Positions 40,993 to 53,929 of a stretch of DNA of 64,000 bases are shown here, piece by piece. How positions within the stretch are numbered: position 1 is the stretch's first letter; every line of letters starts with the position of its first letter. Under the pieces are notes generated by a model. The model was not told where the DNA came from. It saw nothing but the letters and a program-made list of their open reading frames with translations, and did no database searches. The translations under genes and the position numbers were made by a program. The stretch comes from Aldrovandia affinis (taxonomy: Eukaryota; Chordata; Actinopteri; Notacanthiformes; Halosauridae), in the NCBI GenBank assembly GCA_029706075.1, contig JAINUG010000015.1, forward strand, positions 2,079,715 to 2,143,714, read 5' to 3'.

Positions 40993-43150
40993 CACTGGAA
41001 AGGAAGAGGTAAGTAATTATTATTATTTTTTTATTAAATGAGAAGGCAGGGATACATATACAAGAAGTGTTGAGTAGGTCGGCAGTGGTGATGACAATTG
41101 GCTAGATGTACAGAATTCAGTGGTAGTGGAGTCTGAAAAGGTGGAGTTTGAGTCTCTTGCGGAAGATTGCAAGTGATTCTGCGGTCCTGACCGATTGCGG
41201 TACCAGTCTCTTAACAAAATCATGTGGGCATCTTTTTTTGTAATAGTTCCAAGTTACTAGTTACTAATAGTTACTAAGTTTATAAACTCATTTCCACTTA
41301 TTTTAAAAAATTGGACGATTCTTGAGAGCTGTCTCATTAAAAACAAAATCAATTCAACTACCAATATTCACGATATTCAGTTTAGCAGGGTTTTTCAATT
41401 AGAGTTCATCTCATTAAGGCCAAGAATATTTAAAAATTAAATTACAAAACAGGTAATGAGCTATATTCTATGCTCCAAAAAATGTTAAATTATATTATTT
41501 TATACTAATAGAATTGCTCAGAGGAAAATATTTTGTTTAACTAATATAAAAAAAAAAAAATTATGCCAAAATTATTCACACAATTATCCTCAGTACTTTG
41601 TTCACCCTACCTCCGCAAGGATAACACTACTGAGTCTTTTATAATAATCTCTTTTATGATGATATGATTGATGAACATATTGGGAGGGGCGGGGTCTTTG
41701 ACCTTTCCTCTATACATAATCTTTCAAGATCGTTGGGCTTGCGGACTGCCCTCTTCAATTCAAACCACAAATGTTAGATTGGGTTCAAGTCTGGAGACTA
41801 AGATCGTCATTGCATTGCATTGTTGATTGCACTCAATAAAGCCTTTTTCTAGCAACCATTCCAAAAATCCTATTGGCATGGAGGTGGCATTTGATGGTAG
41901 ATTTGGAAACCCCAAGATGCAACCACATTTTGTAAATACCAAACTGTAGCCCTTAGATTTTTCTTTCCCCCCAAAACCATCTGCCTAAAGTGGAATCTTT
42001 AGTTTTTTATTTGTTTGTCACCATCTCTTGACTTATGAAGGTCAACAACCCTGTCTTGTTTTTTTTTCTTGTTTACATGTGTGTAACCTCATTTTTATAC
42101 CCCAGTGAAACAGGAAGTCATTGGTGGACACAATACAATTCCCTAAAATTAAGATGAACTTGAAAAATAGTAATAGTAATAGCATGTTCATGCAGATTTA
42201 TTTTAGTTGGGTTTTATTTCAATGCTATTTGGTAGATAGCAATAGGCAAGCTCGATAGTTATCAAGTTAAGTAGCATGTTACTAGCTCAGCTATCTTACA
42301 TGAATGGTGATTGTGCTGGTGGTGGTAGCCACTAGCTAGATGCAGTAGTGTATTCATGTATCTTTGATTTTAATTTCATGTTAGCCCACTTGCAGAATCT
42401 TGTAAGAGAAATATAGAAATGGCAGAGCTTGCCATTCTTAGCCGTATCCGGAACTTCATCAAAGACAGAGACTGAGACATGAGACATATTGCTACCCCAC
42501 TTACAGAGTGAGGATCTACAGACAGGGAATACAGAAAGCTGTACGGCAGTCAGTAAATGGTAATCATTCATCTTTATTCTTTTTTTTCCCAACTTTCAAT
42601 GTTTATGGAGTATAACCCCCTTTCTCACCAGAACGTTTTAATGAGAAGAGAACATCATGCAGTTCAGCAACCAAACCAATTTGTTCAGTATAATGAGACT
42701 TTACATACAAGATGTTCATAACAGTTTTAGAAAGGTTTGGGAAATGTAGTTTCATTTTATAAAAAAAATATATATTTGTTTCTTTTTTATTTGTCCATAA
42801 TTTGAGTTTCTTTATGTGGTGTAACCAGACTATGATAATGGCGAGGGACATTATGGGAAGGGCAAAGTGCATGGCGGGAGGGTTTGGATGAGGCAGAACG
42901 AGGGGTTAGCCAGCCATACTGTGTATATTCCAGTTGCGTAATAAAAGACACAAAATATATAATACTCTCTTGTTGTTATTGCCCACGTGCAAATTAGAAT
43001 AACCCGACACTTTACAGTGTTCGTTTTCAATGAAATGCAGAGCCACTGGATATATCATGTTAACTCTCCAGTTTTTACTTATATTTTCTGTGTGCTTTAT
43101 TTAATTTCTGCTTACACACAACCATTATGAGTTTCCATTGCATTAAATCT
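40993..43150. other. Mostly featureless downstream sequence
   Basis: Apart from the Tc1 remnant at 41565-42000, I recognise nothing. AT-rich runs lie near 41020 and 41551-41563. Confidence 0.45.
41565..42000 (-). pseudogene. Decayed Tc1-like transposase, C-terminal part
   Basis: Minus-strand frames with many stops contain Tc1-type traces: a degenerate equivalent of SPDLNPIE-LWFELKRAVRK near 41700-41790, preceded by a stretch of middle-domain-like sequence (41760-41942). It is followed by typical Tc1 3' flank ending in a long T/A run at ~41550. Many in-frame stops show it is old. It belongs to a different Tc1 subfamily from the copy at 51262-52631. Confidence 0.5.
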
Positions 43151-44352
43151 CAGGCCATGTCCACATTAATGCGGATACATTTGAAATCTTTTTTTTCTCC
43201 GCTTTGGCCTTCCGCCCACACTAAGACAGCGTTTTCGTCACCAAAAACAGACCTTTTCAAAGACAGTCTCCCAAGTGGATAAATGTGAATGGTCTCGCGT
43301 TGTAGTATAAATGGGGAAGATGGAGGTTTTCAAAAACGCTGATGTATGATTGTCATATGATCCAGGCTGTAGCCAAAACATTGAAGATGGTGGGCGAAGT
43401 TGTGAAACTGCTGTTCTCTCTACAATCTAATTTGATTGCTTTATTGGAGTTAAACATAGCTTTGTATAATGTACAAGCAGCATTCCTACATACGAGACAA
43501 AGCACTTTATATTCACATCTGCTGTGTAACAGATCTCCGCGAAGACATTAGCGTTACAAAAGGGAGAAGAGTGAGAAATGTACTCACAACATTTCTTGAT
43601 CCATGAAATATGGTAAAACTAATGTCTAAACATCATAGCAGAACATTTTTTTAACTTCAGAAGGGCAGGAAGCTTACACTCCATAGTTGTCCAGGCTAGG
43701 AAACAGACAAAGTGTCACACTAAACGTGAATGAAAAACTATAAGTTGAACACTTTTTTTCAATTAAAAAAATAACATGACAACAACATATTTTCTTATGT
43801 TGTCGTTTATTTTCAATCATTAGATTTATAGTTATGTTAAAGAGATAATGTTATTTTTGAAGTTGAATGATGACAAAGTCAAATCCAGAAATACAGAACG
43901 TTGGGGGGAAAAAAGACAAGGCCTACTAATATTCATTTTTCAATATATTTTTCCTGGGACAATTTTTGTGCAAACTGTTGTTTAACAAGAATAACATGTG
44001 AATGTAAAATGAAACTGGTGAAATGTTAACATCTGTCATTATGTTGTGAGGTATTTTCACTCAATTAATTTTCACAAAAAGGTTTGTTCAAATTGTACTC
44101 ATTGCAAACATAAATGACAAAAAACTCCAGTCCACAAATAAACACTGGTATGAGAAACAAGCATAAGAATACCTTTTGCATTTATGGTGTAAACCTGCTA
44201 TGTTGCTGCCTCAGGTTTCCCGCACATGCCCATTAAAGAAATGTAAGCATTTTTGGTATTTCAGTGTGGACGGTCAACTTTTCGAAAACGTTGTGAAAAC
44301 GCTAGTGTGGGCGGAAAACATTTCAACACGAAAACAGCGTTTTTATGGCCTC
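43151..44352. mobile_element. Non-autonomous DNA element with repeated subterminal motifs
   Basis: The left end reads aggccatgtccacatt and the right end closes with an inverted ggccat (44344-44350). TCA flanks both sides, a possible 3-bp duplication. Subterminal words are inverted between the ends: tccgcccacacta plus gcgttttcg at 43211-43236, mirrored by tagtgtgggcgga and aaaacagcgttttt at 44303-44345. The interior has no transposase frame. The superfamily is unclear; the motif-rich ends resemble hAT or Harbinger non-autonomous elements. Confidence 0.55.
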
Positions 44353-45700
44353 AGTGCTGTGTTTTCTTTAAAATTGTTCTGTAGTTATAGTGCATGCCTT
44401 ATCTTAAGCATACTCTTCAGATTGTACTTGCTGTCAGCAATCACTTGGTTCTGGCTAATTGATTTTAAAGTTTCAGGCTTTTAACAAAATGTGTATGGGA
44501 ATAAATGGCTCTTCTATCATGCATTTCCTGTAGTAACAAATATTTCTTCATAATGTCTTGCTTTTGTTATGAAATAATTACGATTGTAGATTGTAAGCAG
44601 CAACACTGTCTGTGATGTCAGAATTGACAGGTTTAATTGTGATGAATAGGTACAAGAAGGCAAGCAACACTGGACAGTATCACATTTCCATATATCCACA
44701 TATAATGCCATAATATCATATTTCTTCATTATGAGATCCAAACAGTGAACGTTTTTGATGTGCTGTTGATTTGGCTGTGCTTAGAAAAAACTGTAGTAAC
44801 AGCTAAAGCAGAGCTTAAACATAAGGCAATTAGTGGTACTGTTCCACAGAATAGACATTGATAATATATCTGTACAAAGTTAGGATTTTATAGGCATGCA
44901 TGTAGATGAATTATTATTATCTCACAGATATAGATTAACCTATGTAGTTGCCAGCATATCAGCCACAGCATTATGTTTGATGTGCAAGTAAAAGGTTATT
45001 TATTTTTATAGCCTACAGTATTTATAGGAGTACATATCTTCATATTTTTCAGTTCTTAAAACAGCTCTCACACATTACCATTATGTTCCCATACATTTCA
45101 TAAGCATACTTTGAATACCCCAAATGTCTTTGTATAGAGAAATCATTTCATGAGCCCCTTGTGAGGGAAAAGAAACACAATTCCAAGTAAAAACCTTGAT
45201 CTGATGTGAGGGAAAGCTATGGCTGTGTATTGCTCAATGACTGAAATAATAATTATTCAAGGTTATTTCAGCTCACAAAACCATCCAATTCCCAGGAAAC
45301 CAGAGCTAAAATTACCAGGACCAGGCTGCAGTATTTTTAGGCACTGTTCTACTTTAGAAATCCTTATTCTTCAACCATCCTTCGAATCCGCTATAATAGA
45401 ACAATGCATTCCAGAGGGCTATTGTAGTTTAATCTCTCTTTTAAACATTTTTACATTGGATTATTTTATTAACGGCACATTTACTGCAGAGATAATTCAG
45501 ATATAGATTATGCTTTGAATTGTAAGGGATGTGTTGACAACAGTCGCATACTGATTTGTTGACCTTCAGACCAAAGAGTGGATAAGGTTCAAACGCCTTC
45601 ATTGCTGTATGTACATTAGTTCACTTACATGTTTGACAGTGGTAGCAATCAGCTGTCTATCTAAGAGTATAGGTTATGAAATATAAGTCCTGAGGAACAT
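44353..45700. other. Non-coding stretch, nothing recognised
   Basis: AT-rich sequence without coding signal. Small open frames (for example 45219-45506) show no domain. Confidence 0.45.
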
Positions 45701-45715
45701 CTCGTACTGAACATT

Positions 45716-46107
45716 ATTTTATTTTTTTTACATTTATTTCGGATTTTTCCCCCGTTTTTCTCCCAATTTAGTAGCCAATTATACCCTCTATTTTTATTTT
45801 CAATTCCCCACCCTCACGAGTCCGCCGCCCGTCCTCCGGGAACGAGATTCGTATTCCTGGACCTATTTCCCCGCCTTCTTTCGAGACGGAGATCTTCCAC
45901 GGACTCCATTAACCTTCTCCTCGGCGGACTCGTGCCGGCTCTCCCTCCCCCCTTCCCCGGAGGCGGACAGCCAAATGCCGCCTCCGATCGGGCTGACGAC
46001 CAGGGCCGGTCTGGTAGAAACGCGGGTTTCGATCCGCGTCTCTGACAGGCAGCGCACACCGCTCCAAAGCGCGGTGCACTAGACCGCTGGGCCATCCGCC
46101 AGCCCCT
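45716..46107 (-). mobile_element. tRNA-derived SINE, family B, complete copy with 15-bp target duplication
   Basis: On the minus strand the head is tRNA-like: an A-box region in ggatggcccagcggtctagt and, about 60 bases on, a B-box match cggatcgaaaccc, with a long variable-arm-like segment between as in Leu/Ser-type tRNAs. The body (gcggcatttggctgtccgcc, GC-rich) and AT-rich tail match the truncated copy at 383-690. A perfect 15-bp duplication, ctcgtactgaacatt, flanks it (45701-45715 and 46108-46122). This marks target-primed insertion by LINE machinery. Confidence 0.9.
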
Positions 46108-46122
46108 CTCGTACTGAACATT

Positions 46123-49017
46123 TATTCTGCTGCTCTGACCACCCTGGGTTCCTAGCACTGATTTATGTTTGTCATGTTATCTACTGGGTTCCAGCCCAGC
46201 TAACATGAAACGTTTCAAGAATGTTGGGGAAAATTCTGTGAGAAGGTTATGACAACATATAACAATCCCCAAACAGGCTTAAAATGTATTTATTGTTCCA
46301 AACAAGTTGCCACAGAAAACTTTATAGGTATGTTGCATACAAACTTATTGGTGACATGCCCTGATGGTTTTCATTTAGTCATGAAAGAACAATAAGGAGG
46401 ATACGTGCCAATAGCCTTATAAGTATGTTCTGAACGTAAGCATTGCAATGGCGTATTCATTGAACATTGCTACCTTTCTTGATTAAATTAACATGAATGG
46501 CCATCCACACTTCAAATTATTTTTTAACTGTAAATAACAAAACTGAATAATGTTTTTGGGGATAGCTCTATGCATGTTATGGTTCTAGCCTGTTCTGAGC
46601 TCAGCACTCTAGATGACTTCAAAGCCAAACCCGTGGGGTGGGGGGGGAGTCTTAATGGCCTCACAATTCATATATGTGTGGGGGCAGACAGCACAAGTAG
46701 CACAGATTACATATGTTTCTACACTTCATAGTTACCATTTTTTATTTTATCTATGAGCACTACATTATAATTTAGGTTCAGGCTAACACTTCCCTTCAAA
46801 CACTTAAATCCGACCAACTTAATCCCTCCCTCCCTGAGAAAAACGATATTACAGTAGCTACTGCAATGCTATTGTACATTTATGCATCTCGCTGCTGGCC
46901 ACAGTTGGCACTGGCACGGTCTGGATTTGATACCATACCGTGGGGCCCATCCACAGTACAACAGTGCCTTAATAGGATGAGCCACCGGCAGCCTTTGCAA
47001 ATGCCTTTTAAATAGGTAAATGTTGTTTAATAACTTCAGGGAATAGTTTATTTAAATATGAATATAATGCTTTTAGGCCAAGCTATTTGTTTGCATACAA
47101 CAGTTTCCCCATTTATATATCATTAAAATAGAAAATGAACATAAAATGGAAGTCTGTGATAACTTTACAATTAATATGCAAATTAGGTATCATAATTAGC
47201 ATCAATATGTAAATACAATCAATTGTTATAAACAGACTAGTTTCTTAAAAGGACATATTAGCTATTCCAAGCATGTGGAAGGTTGAAATTCAACAATTTA
47301 AATCATGTTTGAAAGGCACAGAGAGCTCCCACACTTTTGGGAATTGGCTAATGTTTATCCTGCGCAATGTTTTATTTTTTTCTGATTACTGAAATTAGCA
47401 CACCAGTGACACTTTATCATTTCAGTTTGATTCTCTATTCAAGGGCTCTCATTTGTCACGCTGAAGTTCTTGATGACCACAAAAAAAAAGATAATTAGGC
47501 ATTTCATAAAGAATGAACACCAGTTGATAATTATTCAAAACTTGCCTTTGATGGCAATGAAATGTCACATGAGCTCCTTCACTCTTGCAAACAGCAGTCA
47601 AAGATGCATCATTATCACAACAGAACATGTAGCACCAATCTTCACTGCTTTTGTGGGGCATTCTGTAAAAGTGAACAATATTTTAGAGATGCCGATCCTC
47701 AGATTGAATTTAATGAGATTACAAAAAAAAAAATGTTTTGCCATTACAAATTCTTGTATTGTAAAGAAATATTTTTTCCTATATGCAGTATCTGTAGATA
47801 GCTAAGGCAATTCCATAGAAACAATTCCATATGTCATTGTTGTGTTGCTCATCAAACTATTCCAAATGAAGAGCATATGAATTGTGTCTGCACATACAGA
47901 TTTTCACTGTTCTTGCACCTCTCTCATGTTCACATAGACACTATCCTGTAGTCCATGCACAATTCCCCAAATCAGTATGTGCATGGAAGACATGCAGGTG
48001 AATGCTCTGCTAGAGGACAAATTCCTTTGCTCCACAATCTGTGAAATTCATTGGTTTCCTGAAAAGAAGAAGAAAACTAAACATTTACTGAGGCAGACTT
48101 GTCATTCCCTATGTGGAAGTGTGATTTGTCTCTAATGTCTGACAATGACTATTGAGTGATGCACATTATCTCAATATTTGCAGGAAAGAAACATTCAAAT
48201 ACCTATGTGTGTTAATATCCAGCAGTTTCTTAACATTTCAAATGTCAAAACGAAGCCTGTTCTAAATAAAGCAATGTAAAACAGGGTGGGAGGTAAAGTG
48301 GGTGGGTGCAGATTTGGATAGCTGAGAATTGCATACCTTCAGTGACTCAGTGTTCATTTTTGTGTATACTTTGTTGCTCTTTTGTTGAGTCTATCACTAT
48401 ATACAGTATATCAAGCAAGCCCCTTTCAGACCGATGCTGGTAGATGAAAGATAAAGATGGCAATGGCTGACCAACAGAAGCCCAATTTTGGCCAACTCCG
48501 GTCAGTGGGTCAGTGGGATAACAGATGCAAATGATAGCATTGGTTTGTCAATATTTTCTGCCACCAGCAACTTGACAGAGTTCTTGACAAATTCTTGAAA
48601 GGTTAGCCAACCTAGTTTCAAAAGGATAGCCAACATGGCTGGGTCAGCTGTATGCATGCCACCTCTAGATGCCGTTGGTGGGCTGACTGTGACCTGCTGA
48701 CATTGGCCCTCTGCAGAAAAACCACTCAGTGGGATAGCATCAGCTTGCAACTGGAAAGAGAGCCTCTCATGGCAAGTCAGTGTAAATCAGTTGTCAGCAT
48801 ACTAACATGAAATAACAAAGCTAACAATTATACACAATGGTTTAACATAATAAACATGTCTTGCTGTGATAAATTCTGGAATACCACGTTGAATCATGAG
48901 TGAATTGTTTTAATAAACCCTTTTAATAAACCATTTGCACATATGAAAAGAAAATCAACCATGATTATTCTATATGTCTAAATGACTCTACTCTCATCTA
49001 CCGCAGCGTCCCACAGT
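46123..49017. other. Non-coding stretch
   Basis: It contains only a fragment of SINE family C at 46889-46993. No gene or RNA is recognised elsewhere. Open frames near 47449-47805 and 48502-48750 lack domains. Confidence 0.45.
46889..46993 (-). repeat. SINE family C, head fragment
   Basis: cgctgctggccacag through caacagtgccttaataggat and gagccaccggcag matches the tRNA-like head of the SINE at 19481-19859 in the same orientation. The body is missing, so the fragment is truncated at its 3' end. Confidence 0.65.
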
Positions 49018-49070
49018 TTCATAATCATATTCATTGGCGGTACAAACATGCCAATGAATATGGTTATGAA
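49018..49070. other. 53-nt hairpin with 21-nt arms
   Basis: The left arm (49018-49038, starting ttcataatcatattc) and right arm (49050-49070, starting gccaatgaatatgg) are complementary at 20 of 21 positions. The one exception becomes a G-U pair when transcribed. The loop is 11 nt. Pairing does not extend clearly beyond the arms. It could be a very small inverted-repeat transposon, a microRNA-like precursor or chance. Confidence 0.8.
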
Positions 49071-51261
49071 ATAATATTTCCACCAAAACAGATGGCATTC
49101 TACATTGGCATGTAATATCTAATTCAAAAATGCTAGATGGTACCATTTCACATGAAAGGCTGTCAATTTATTACGTTGTATTGTTTTCCCAAGCAGACAG
49201 CAAATGTGACGCCCCCCTTGAACTTTTATTTTGATATAACCCCCCTTGTCTACCTCTTTATGATGTGAAGCTGTGTAAACAAGGAGGAGAAAGAGAGGTG
49301 TTTACATATTAAATCGCATAAAATCAGAATGTCTAGAGAAATACAATACGAGTATTACATTTTTTTTTAAATAAGTCAATTAAGTGATAAAAAGCCTGCT
49401 TTTATGTGCACCAAACTTTTATCAGTTATAGTGGATATTTCCTTCCCGTTCATTATTCATCAACCTGCTTGTCCGTGACTTTAAAACCGTGGTAGATAAC
49501 ATTATATTTAACAATAGTGGGGTTTACCTGGCAAGATGTATGAAAAAAATGTTTAAGGTACCAACTAATTTCACTGTTGTGAAATTACCGTTTAGCTTGT
49601 TTCTCTTTTAAATCACGCACAGCAGTCAGACAATATACAACTCATTAGGAACATATTTACAAAGTGTAGTCAAATACATTTTTCCAATAAGAAAAAATGA
49701 GTTACAGTACAACCAATATATTACGTATAATTAATGTATCCCATGCACTGTAAGCAGTGCAAAGACTTGGTGTTATTACAGCCAACACATTTCCAAGGCA
49801 TCAAAAGATCTGTTAGGGTAATATGTCCGTAGCACAGGACAAATCAGGGATGCATATTCAAATTTTGGTTTTAATGATGTAACTAAACACCAGAAGAGAT
49901 TTGGATTTTTAAATCCATTTTTTGTCAGTGAAATGTTTGGGGCCATAATTGAAGAATTTCCTTTTTAGTGACATTTATAAGGAAAGGGTCATTATTCCTC
50001 GGTTTTCTATGCATTTTTATTGAACGTAATAATATAATTAAAAATTGTCGATTTTCATGAGCCACCCCTTGAATTGTACAGGCATATATCAGCAGCTGGT
50101 ATCCTTCACATCTGTGCTCTCATATAAAGCAAATAAGAAAAATGAACGCTCATTCACGATGTGCTTCAGCTTCCATTTTTTTTATTTTTTTTTATTTAAC
50201 ATTTATTTTACCAGGAAAGTCACATTGAGATACTGTTTTAAAATGTGTTTATCTAATAGTCTTATCTGGGTTTGGCTTTAAAGTCACCTAGACTGCTAAG
50301 CCCAGAACAGGCCCAAACCTTAAAATGCATAGAACAATCCCTGGCATTGTGTTTCTAAACATTTGGTCACTGAAATGGCGAATATGACCTTTCAAACAAA
50401 GCATCACTGAAATACTGTGAGACAAACTTTGTTCCCCCTCCCCAACTGTTTCTTCTGGTTTGTGTCAGGATTTATAACATACAAGACAATAGCAGCAAAT
50501 GTGGTGCCAGTAGATGTGAATCATCCGTGCACATGCATTTTCCAGGCATTTGCAGGGGGGAAAAAATACATGGATCCAGTTGTACAGTATCTTTGCTGCT
50601 GACCGAAAAAAAAAGAATTACTCTGCGTTGGCAAGTTAAATGTGGAGTATCTGCAGCTTAAATCACTTAAAAGGTTGTAATTAATCATTGCATGCCAAAT
50701 CTGGGCTAAGTAGCATTGAAGTTGTAATTAATTACACCACAAACTGGCCAAGGAGAGCTTCCTTCAGATGGATAAATCTTTATAATGGATATATACAGAT
50801 AAAAAGGGCTCCAACCGTTGATAAATGTTGTTTTCTTCCTCCCTTTAATTCCTTGGTTTACTTTTTTATTTGAAAAAACAAAGCACAAAGTTTACTCAAA
50901 AGAACTGTCTATGTGAGAGATAATGGTTGGTGAAGGCCAAAAAGATGTAAAATGAAACCCAAAAAATGACATTTTAATTGAGAGATAATGGTTGGCAAAT
51001 GCTAAAAGACAGGAAATTCACACAAGCACCTCAACCATTATCTTAACCTATGCACTGACAAGACTGCCAACAACAACACAATGCTTTTATACCTGCTACA
51101 GTATTTTGCCTTGCTGGTGAAATCATGTTATTATGTTGTAACATTTATCCCTGTAAGCCATCATGGGTATCTAGCTAACATTGTGTGAAACATTATGTTT
51201 CCTGGCTATCCCTTTGACGCGTAAGTTATAAACAACAATGCTGGCTATGGGAGCACGTTTT
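49071..51261. other. Non-coding stretch, nothing recognised
   Basis: AT-rich. The word gagagataatggttgg occurs twice (about 50914 and 50981), and an inverted partial copy (caaccattatct) follows near 51032. This may be a small decayed element. No coding signal is seen. Confidence 0.4.
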
Positions 51262-52631
51262 TTTAAACTGGTCTGACCCCCTTGAGCAGCAATGACTTCA
51301 ACCAAACGTTTCCGGTAACTGTTGATCAGTCCCGCACATCGGCTTGGATACATTTTGGCCCATTCCTCCTTAGAGAACTGCTTCAACTCAGTTATGTTGG
51401 TGGGCTTCCTGGCATGATCTCCTCCCTTCAGGTCCTGCCACAACATTTATTTTGGATTAAGGTCTGGACTCGGCCATTCCAAAACACAAAATGTATTCTG
51501 CTTCAACCATTCTTTGGAGGACTGACTTGTGTGTTTAGGATCATTGTCTTGCTGCATGACCCACCTTCTGTTGAGCTTCAGTTCATGAACGGATACCCTG
51601 ACATTCTCCTGTAGAATTTGCTGGTACAATCATAGTTCCGTCAATGATGGCAAGCCGTCCTGGTCCAGAGGCAGCAAAGCAGCCACAAACCATGATACTG
51701 CCGCCACCATGTTTCACGGTTGGGATGAGGTTCTTATGTTGGAATGCAATGTTTGGTTTTCGCCAAACATATTGTTTCTGATTTAAGCCAAAAAGTTATA
51801 TTTTCGATTCATCCGTCCACAGAATATTCTTCCAATTGTCTTCTGGCGCATCCAGGTGATCTTTAGCAAACTTTAGATGGGCAGCAATGTTCTTTTTGGA
51901 GAGTAGTGGCTTCCTCCTTGCTATCCTCCCATGCACACCATTCTTGTTCAGTGTTTTCCTGATGGTGGACTTATGAACACTGACATTAGCCAATGCAAGA
52001 GAGGCCTGCAGATCATTAGACGTTACCCTGGGGTTCTTTGTGACCTCCTTGAGTATTGTACACCTTGCTTTTGGAGTGATTTTTGTTGGACAACCACTCC
52101 TGGGGAGAGTAACATTGGTGTTGAATTTTCTCCATTTGTACACTATCTGCCTGACAGTGGATTGGTGGAGCCCAAACTCTTTCAAAATTGTTTTGTAACC
52201 TTTTCCAGCCTGATGAGCATGAGCAACTCTTTTTCTGAGGTCCTCAGAAATCTCCTTTGATAGAGGCATGGCACACTTCCACAAACCTCTGTGGTGAAGA
52301 CAAGACTTTGATAGTGAAGACCCAGGTTTATGTTTTTACATAGAGCAGGGCCACCCAAACTCACTCCTGATGGTCATCCCATTGATTGAAATACCTGGCT
52401 TTAATTACCCCCTTAATTGAACTGATAATTCTAGAGGTTCACATACTTTTTCCAATGAAGAATTTTGCTCAGTAAATACATTTAAAAATATATTTTTTTT
52501 GTTATTTGTTTAATCGGGTTCTCTTCATATTTTAGAAGGATTTAGATGAAGATCTGATCACATTATAGGTCAACTTTATGCAGAAATGCAGACATTTCTG
52601 ATGGGTTCACAAACTTTTTCTCACCACTGTA
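51262..52631 (-). pseudogene. Tc1-like transposon and transposase, truncated and frameshifted
   Basis: Tc1 transposase is a DDE enzyme that inserts at TA. On the minus strand the gene starts near 52266 (MPLSKEISEDLRKRV). It runs through the paired-type helix-turn-helix (KEFGLHQSTVRQIVYKWRKF, then the GRPR-like RSGCPTK), RKPLLSKKNIAAHLKFAKDH and the first Asp in WTDESKI. In a second frame it shows the second Asp in QQDNDPKHTS and SPDLNP, and ends at RKRLVEVIAAQGGQTSL. A stop follows SKI near 51796, a frameshift falls between ~51790 and 51630, and a second stop follows LNPK near 51447. The upstream terminal repeat survives to the TA at 52630-52631 (cactgta). The other end is missing: similarity stops at ~51265, where the gene should end, so the element is truncated. 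Confidence 0.85.
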
Positions 52632-52654
52632 TATATACATTGTAATAATTGATG

Positions 52655-53080
52655 ACTTTTACTCCTACACTCAAATTTAAGAATAAAGGTGATTTATCAA
52701 ATTTATCTTGACTTAAAAGTACTCTTGTACTGTCAGGTATTTAAGAGACCTCTGGAGCTCTTTTAACTCATTTAGGAGTAGGCAAGATGGCACAGTTGTG
52801 AAGATGGAGACGTGCCTGCACATTCCAAGACAAGAAGAATGTTTAAAAAATGTTTGATGATGCATAGTTAATCAAACGTTATCGCTTAGATCAAGATCAT
52901 CAGGGAATCATCTTTGTCACTGATCTTGTGCGGGATGTAATATCGCCAGCAACATTATGAAGTAGCGCAGTTACGGCAGCTACAGGGAAAATTCAATTAT
53001 GCAATGCTGATGATTTGGGACCATCACAATCCACCATCAGCAGGGTAGTGGCAAAAACTGTGACAGCCCTTGTAGCACCT
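52655..53080 (+). pseudogene. PIF/Harbinger (HARBI1-like) transposase fragment
   Basis: Broken frames at about 52830-53075 read RYRLDQ ... GIIFVTDLVRDVISP and TGKIQLCNADDLGPSQSTIS followed by RVVAKTVTALVAP. This is the N-terminal region that precedes the DDE domain in HARBI1-type transposases. The catalytic part is absent. The AT-rich left flank (52660-52790) with gacttaaaagtactc words resembles the end style of the outer element at 3757. It begins within ~25 bp of the Tc1 end, so the Tc1 copy may have jumped into this element. Confidence 0.65.
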
Positions 53081-53929
53081 GACAGTTTTATATGTATTAT
53101 GTAGTTATATATACATTTTATTCACAAATTAAACTACCTCTACCACTGCACTTAAAGGTTTAAGTACAATTAAAGAATTGTAGCTCAATAGTCAAAATAA
53201 TTGTAATAACTGTTGTTGTTCATCAGAAATATTGCAATATGAAACAAATGTGTCGTATAAATAAATAAGACTACAAACCAGTGCCAGATTTTGCCTTCTT
53301 GAATGCAGAGATTTTCCTGATGCGCTTTGGATAGAACATTGTACCATTTTCTTTCCCGCTTTCCTCCGGGTTCCGAATGACGGAGGCGAAGGCTGCTATA
53401 ATATTGTCTGCGATCTGCCTCCATGCTTCTTTTTTATGACAACTTGTAAGTGTGGGGTTAAATCTTCCCTTAATTATTTCCTTTTTTCACGTCTACCTTC
53501 TCTACTCATGTCACCGTTTCCGAAGTCCAATTCGGTTTTCTTTTTAAATCCATTTTGCTTAGCCTAACATTAGCAAATAAGGCATATTTTATAATGAGGC
53601 TGTTTAACTTTATTGGAAACTTGTGTTGACAATAAAATAAGACAGATTTTCCAAAAGCAGTTCTTCCTTGCAATTTCAGCGATTGATGAACTCATCTTAA
53701 TATTTTCATTTGTGGCACCCGCAAAAACACACCTACGAGTTTCTCTTGTAAATATTTAAAGGCTTACCTATGAGAAAGTGTGAGATGCTTGATAACTATG
53801 TTTTACTGACCACTTTAAGCGAAGAATGATTTCACTCCAAAGTAAGCTCTTAGGAGGTGAGTTCTCTTGATAAATTAAATAACTGTACTTTCTATTTGAT
53901 ACATACCGGCTCAGATATCCTGTAGTTCT
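53081..53929. other. Non-coding stretch, possible Harbinger second gene remnant
   Basis: Mostly AT-rich. On the minus strand about 53300-53430 one frame reads EAWRQIADNIIAAFASVIRN, faintly like the Myb/SANT accessory protein that Harbinger elements encode opposite to their transposase. The match is weak and could be chance. Confidence 0.25.

Noticed and set aside
46014..46104. Functional tRNA gene on the minus strand
   Set aside because: The tRNA-like head has degenerate boxes, is joined to a SINE body and lies inside a 15-bp target duplication.
50910..51045. Repeat-spaced gagagataatggttgg units as a CRISPR-like or tandem array
   Set aside because: There are only two direct copies and one partial inverted copy with irregular spacing, in a eukaryotic genome.
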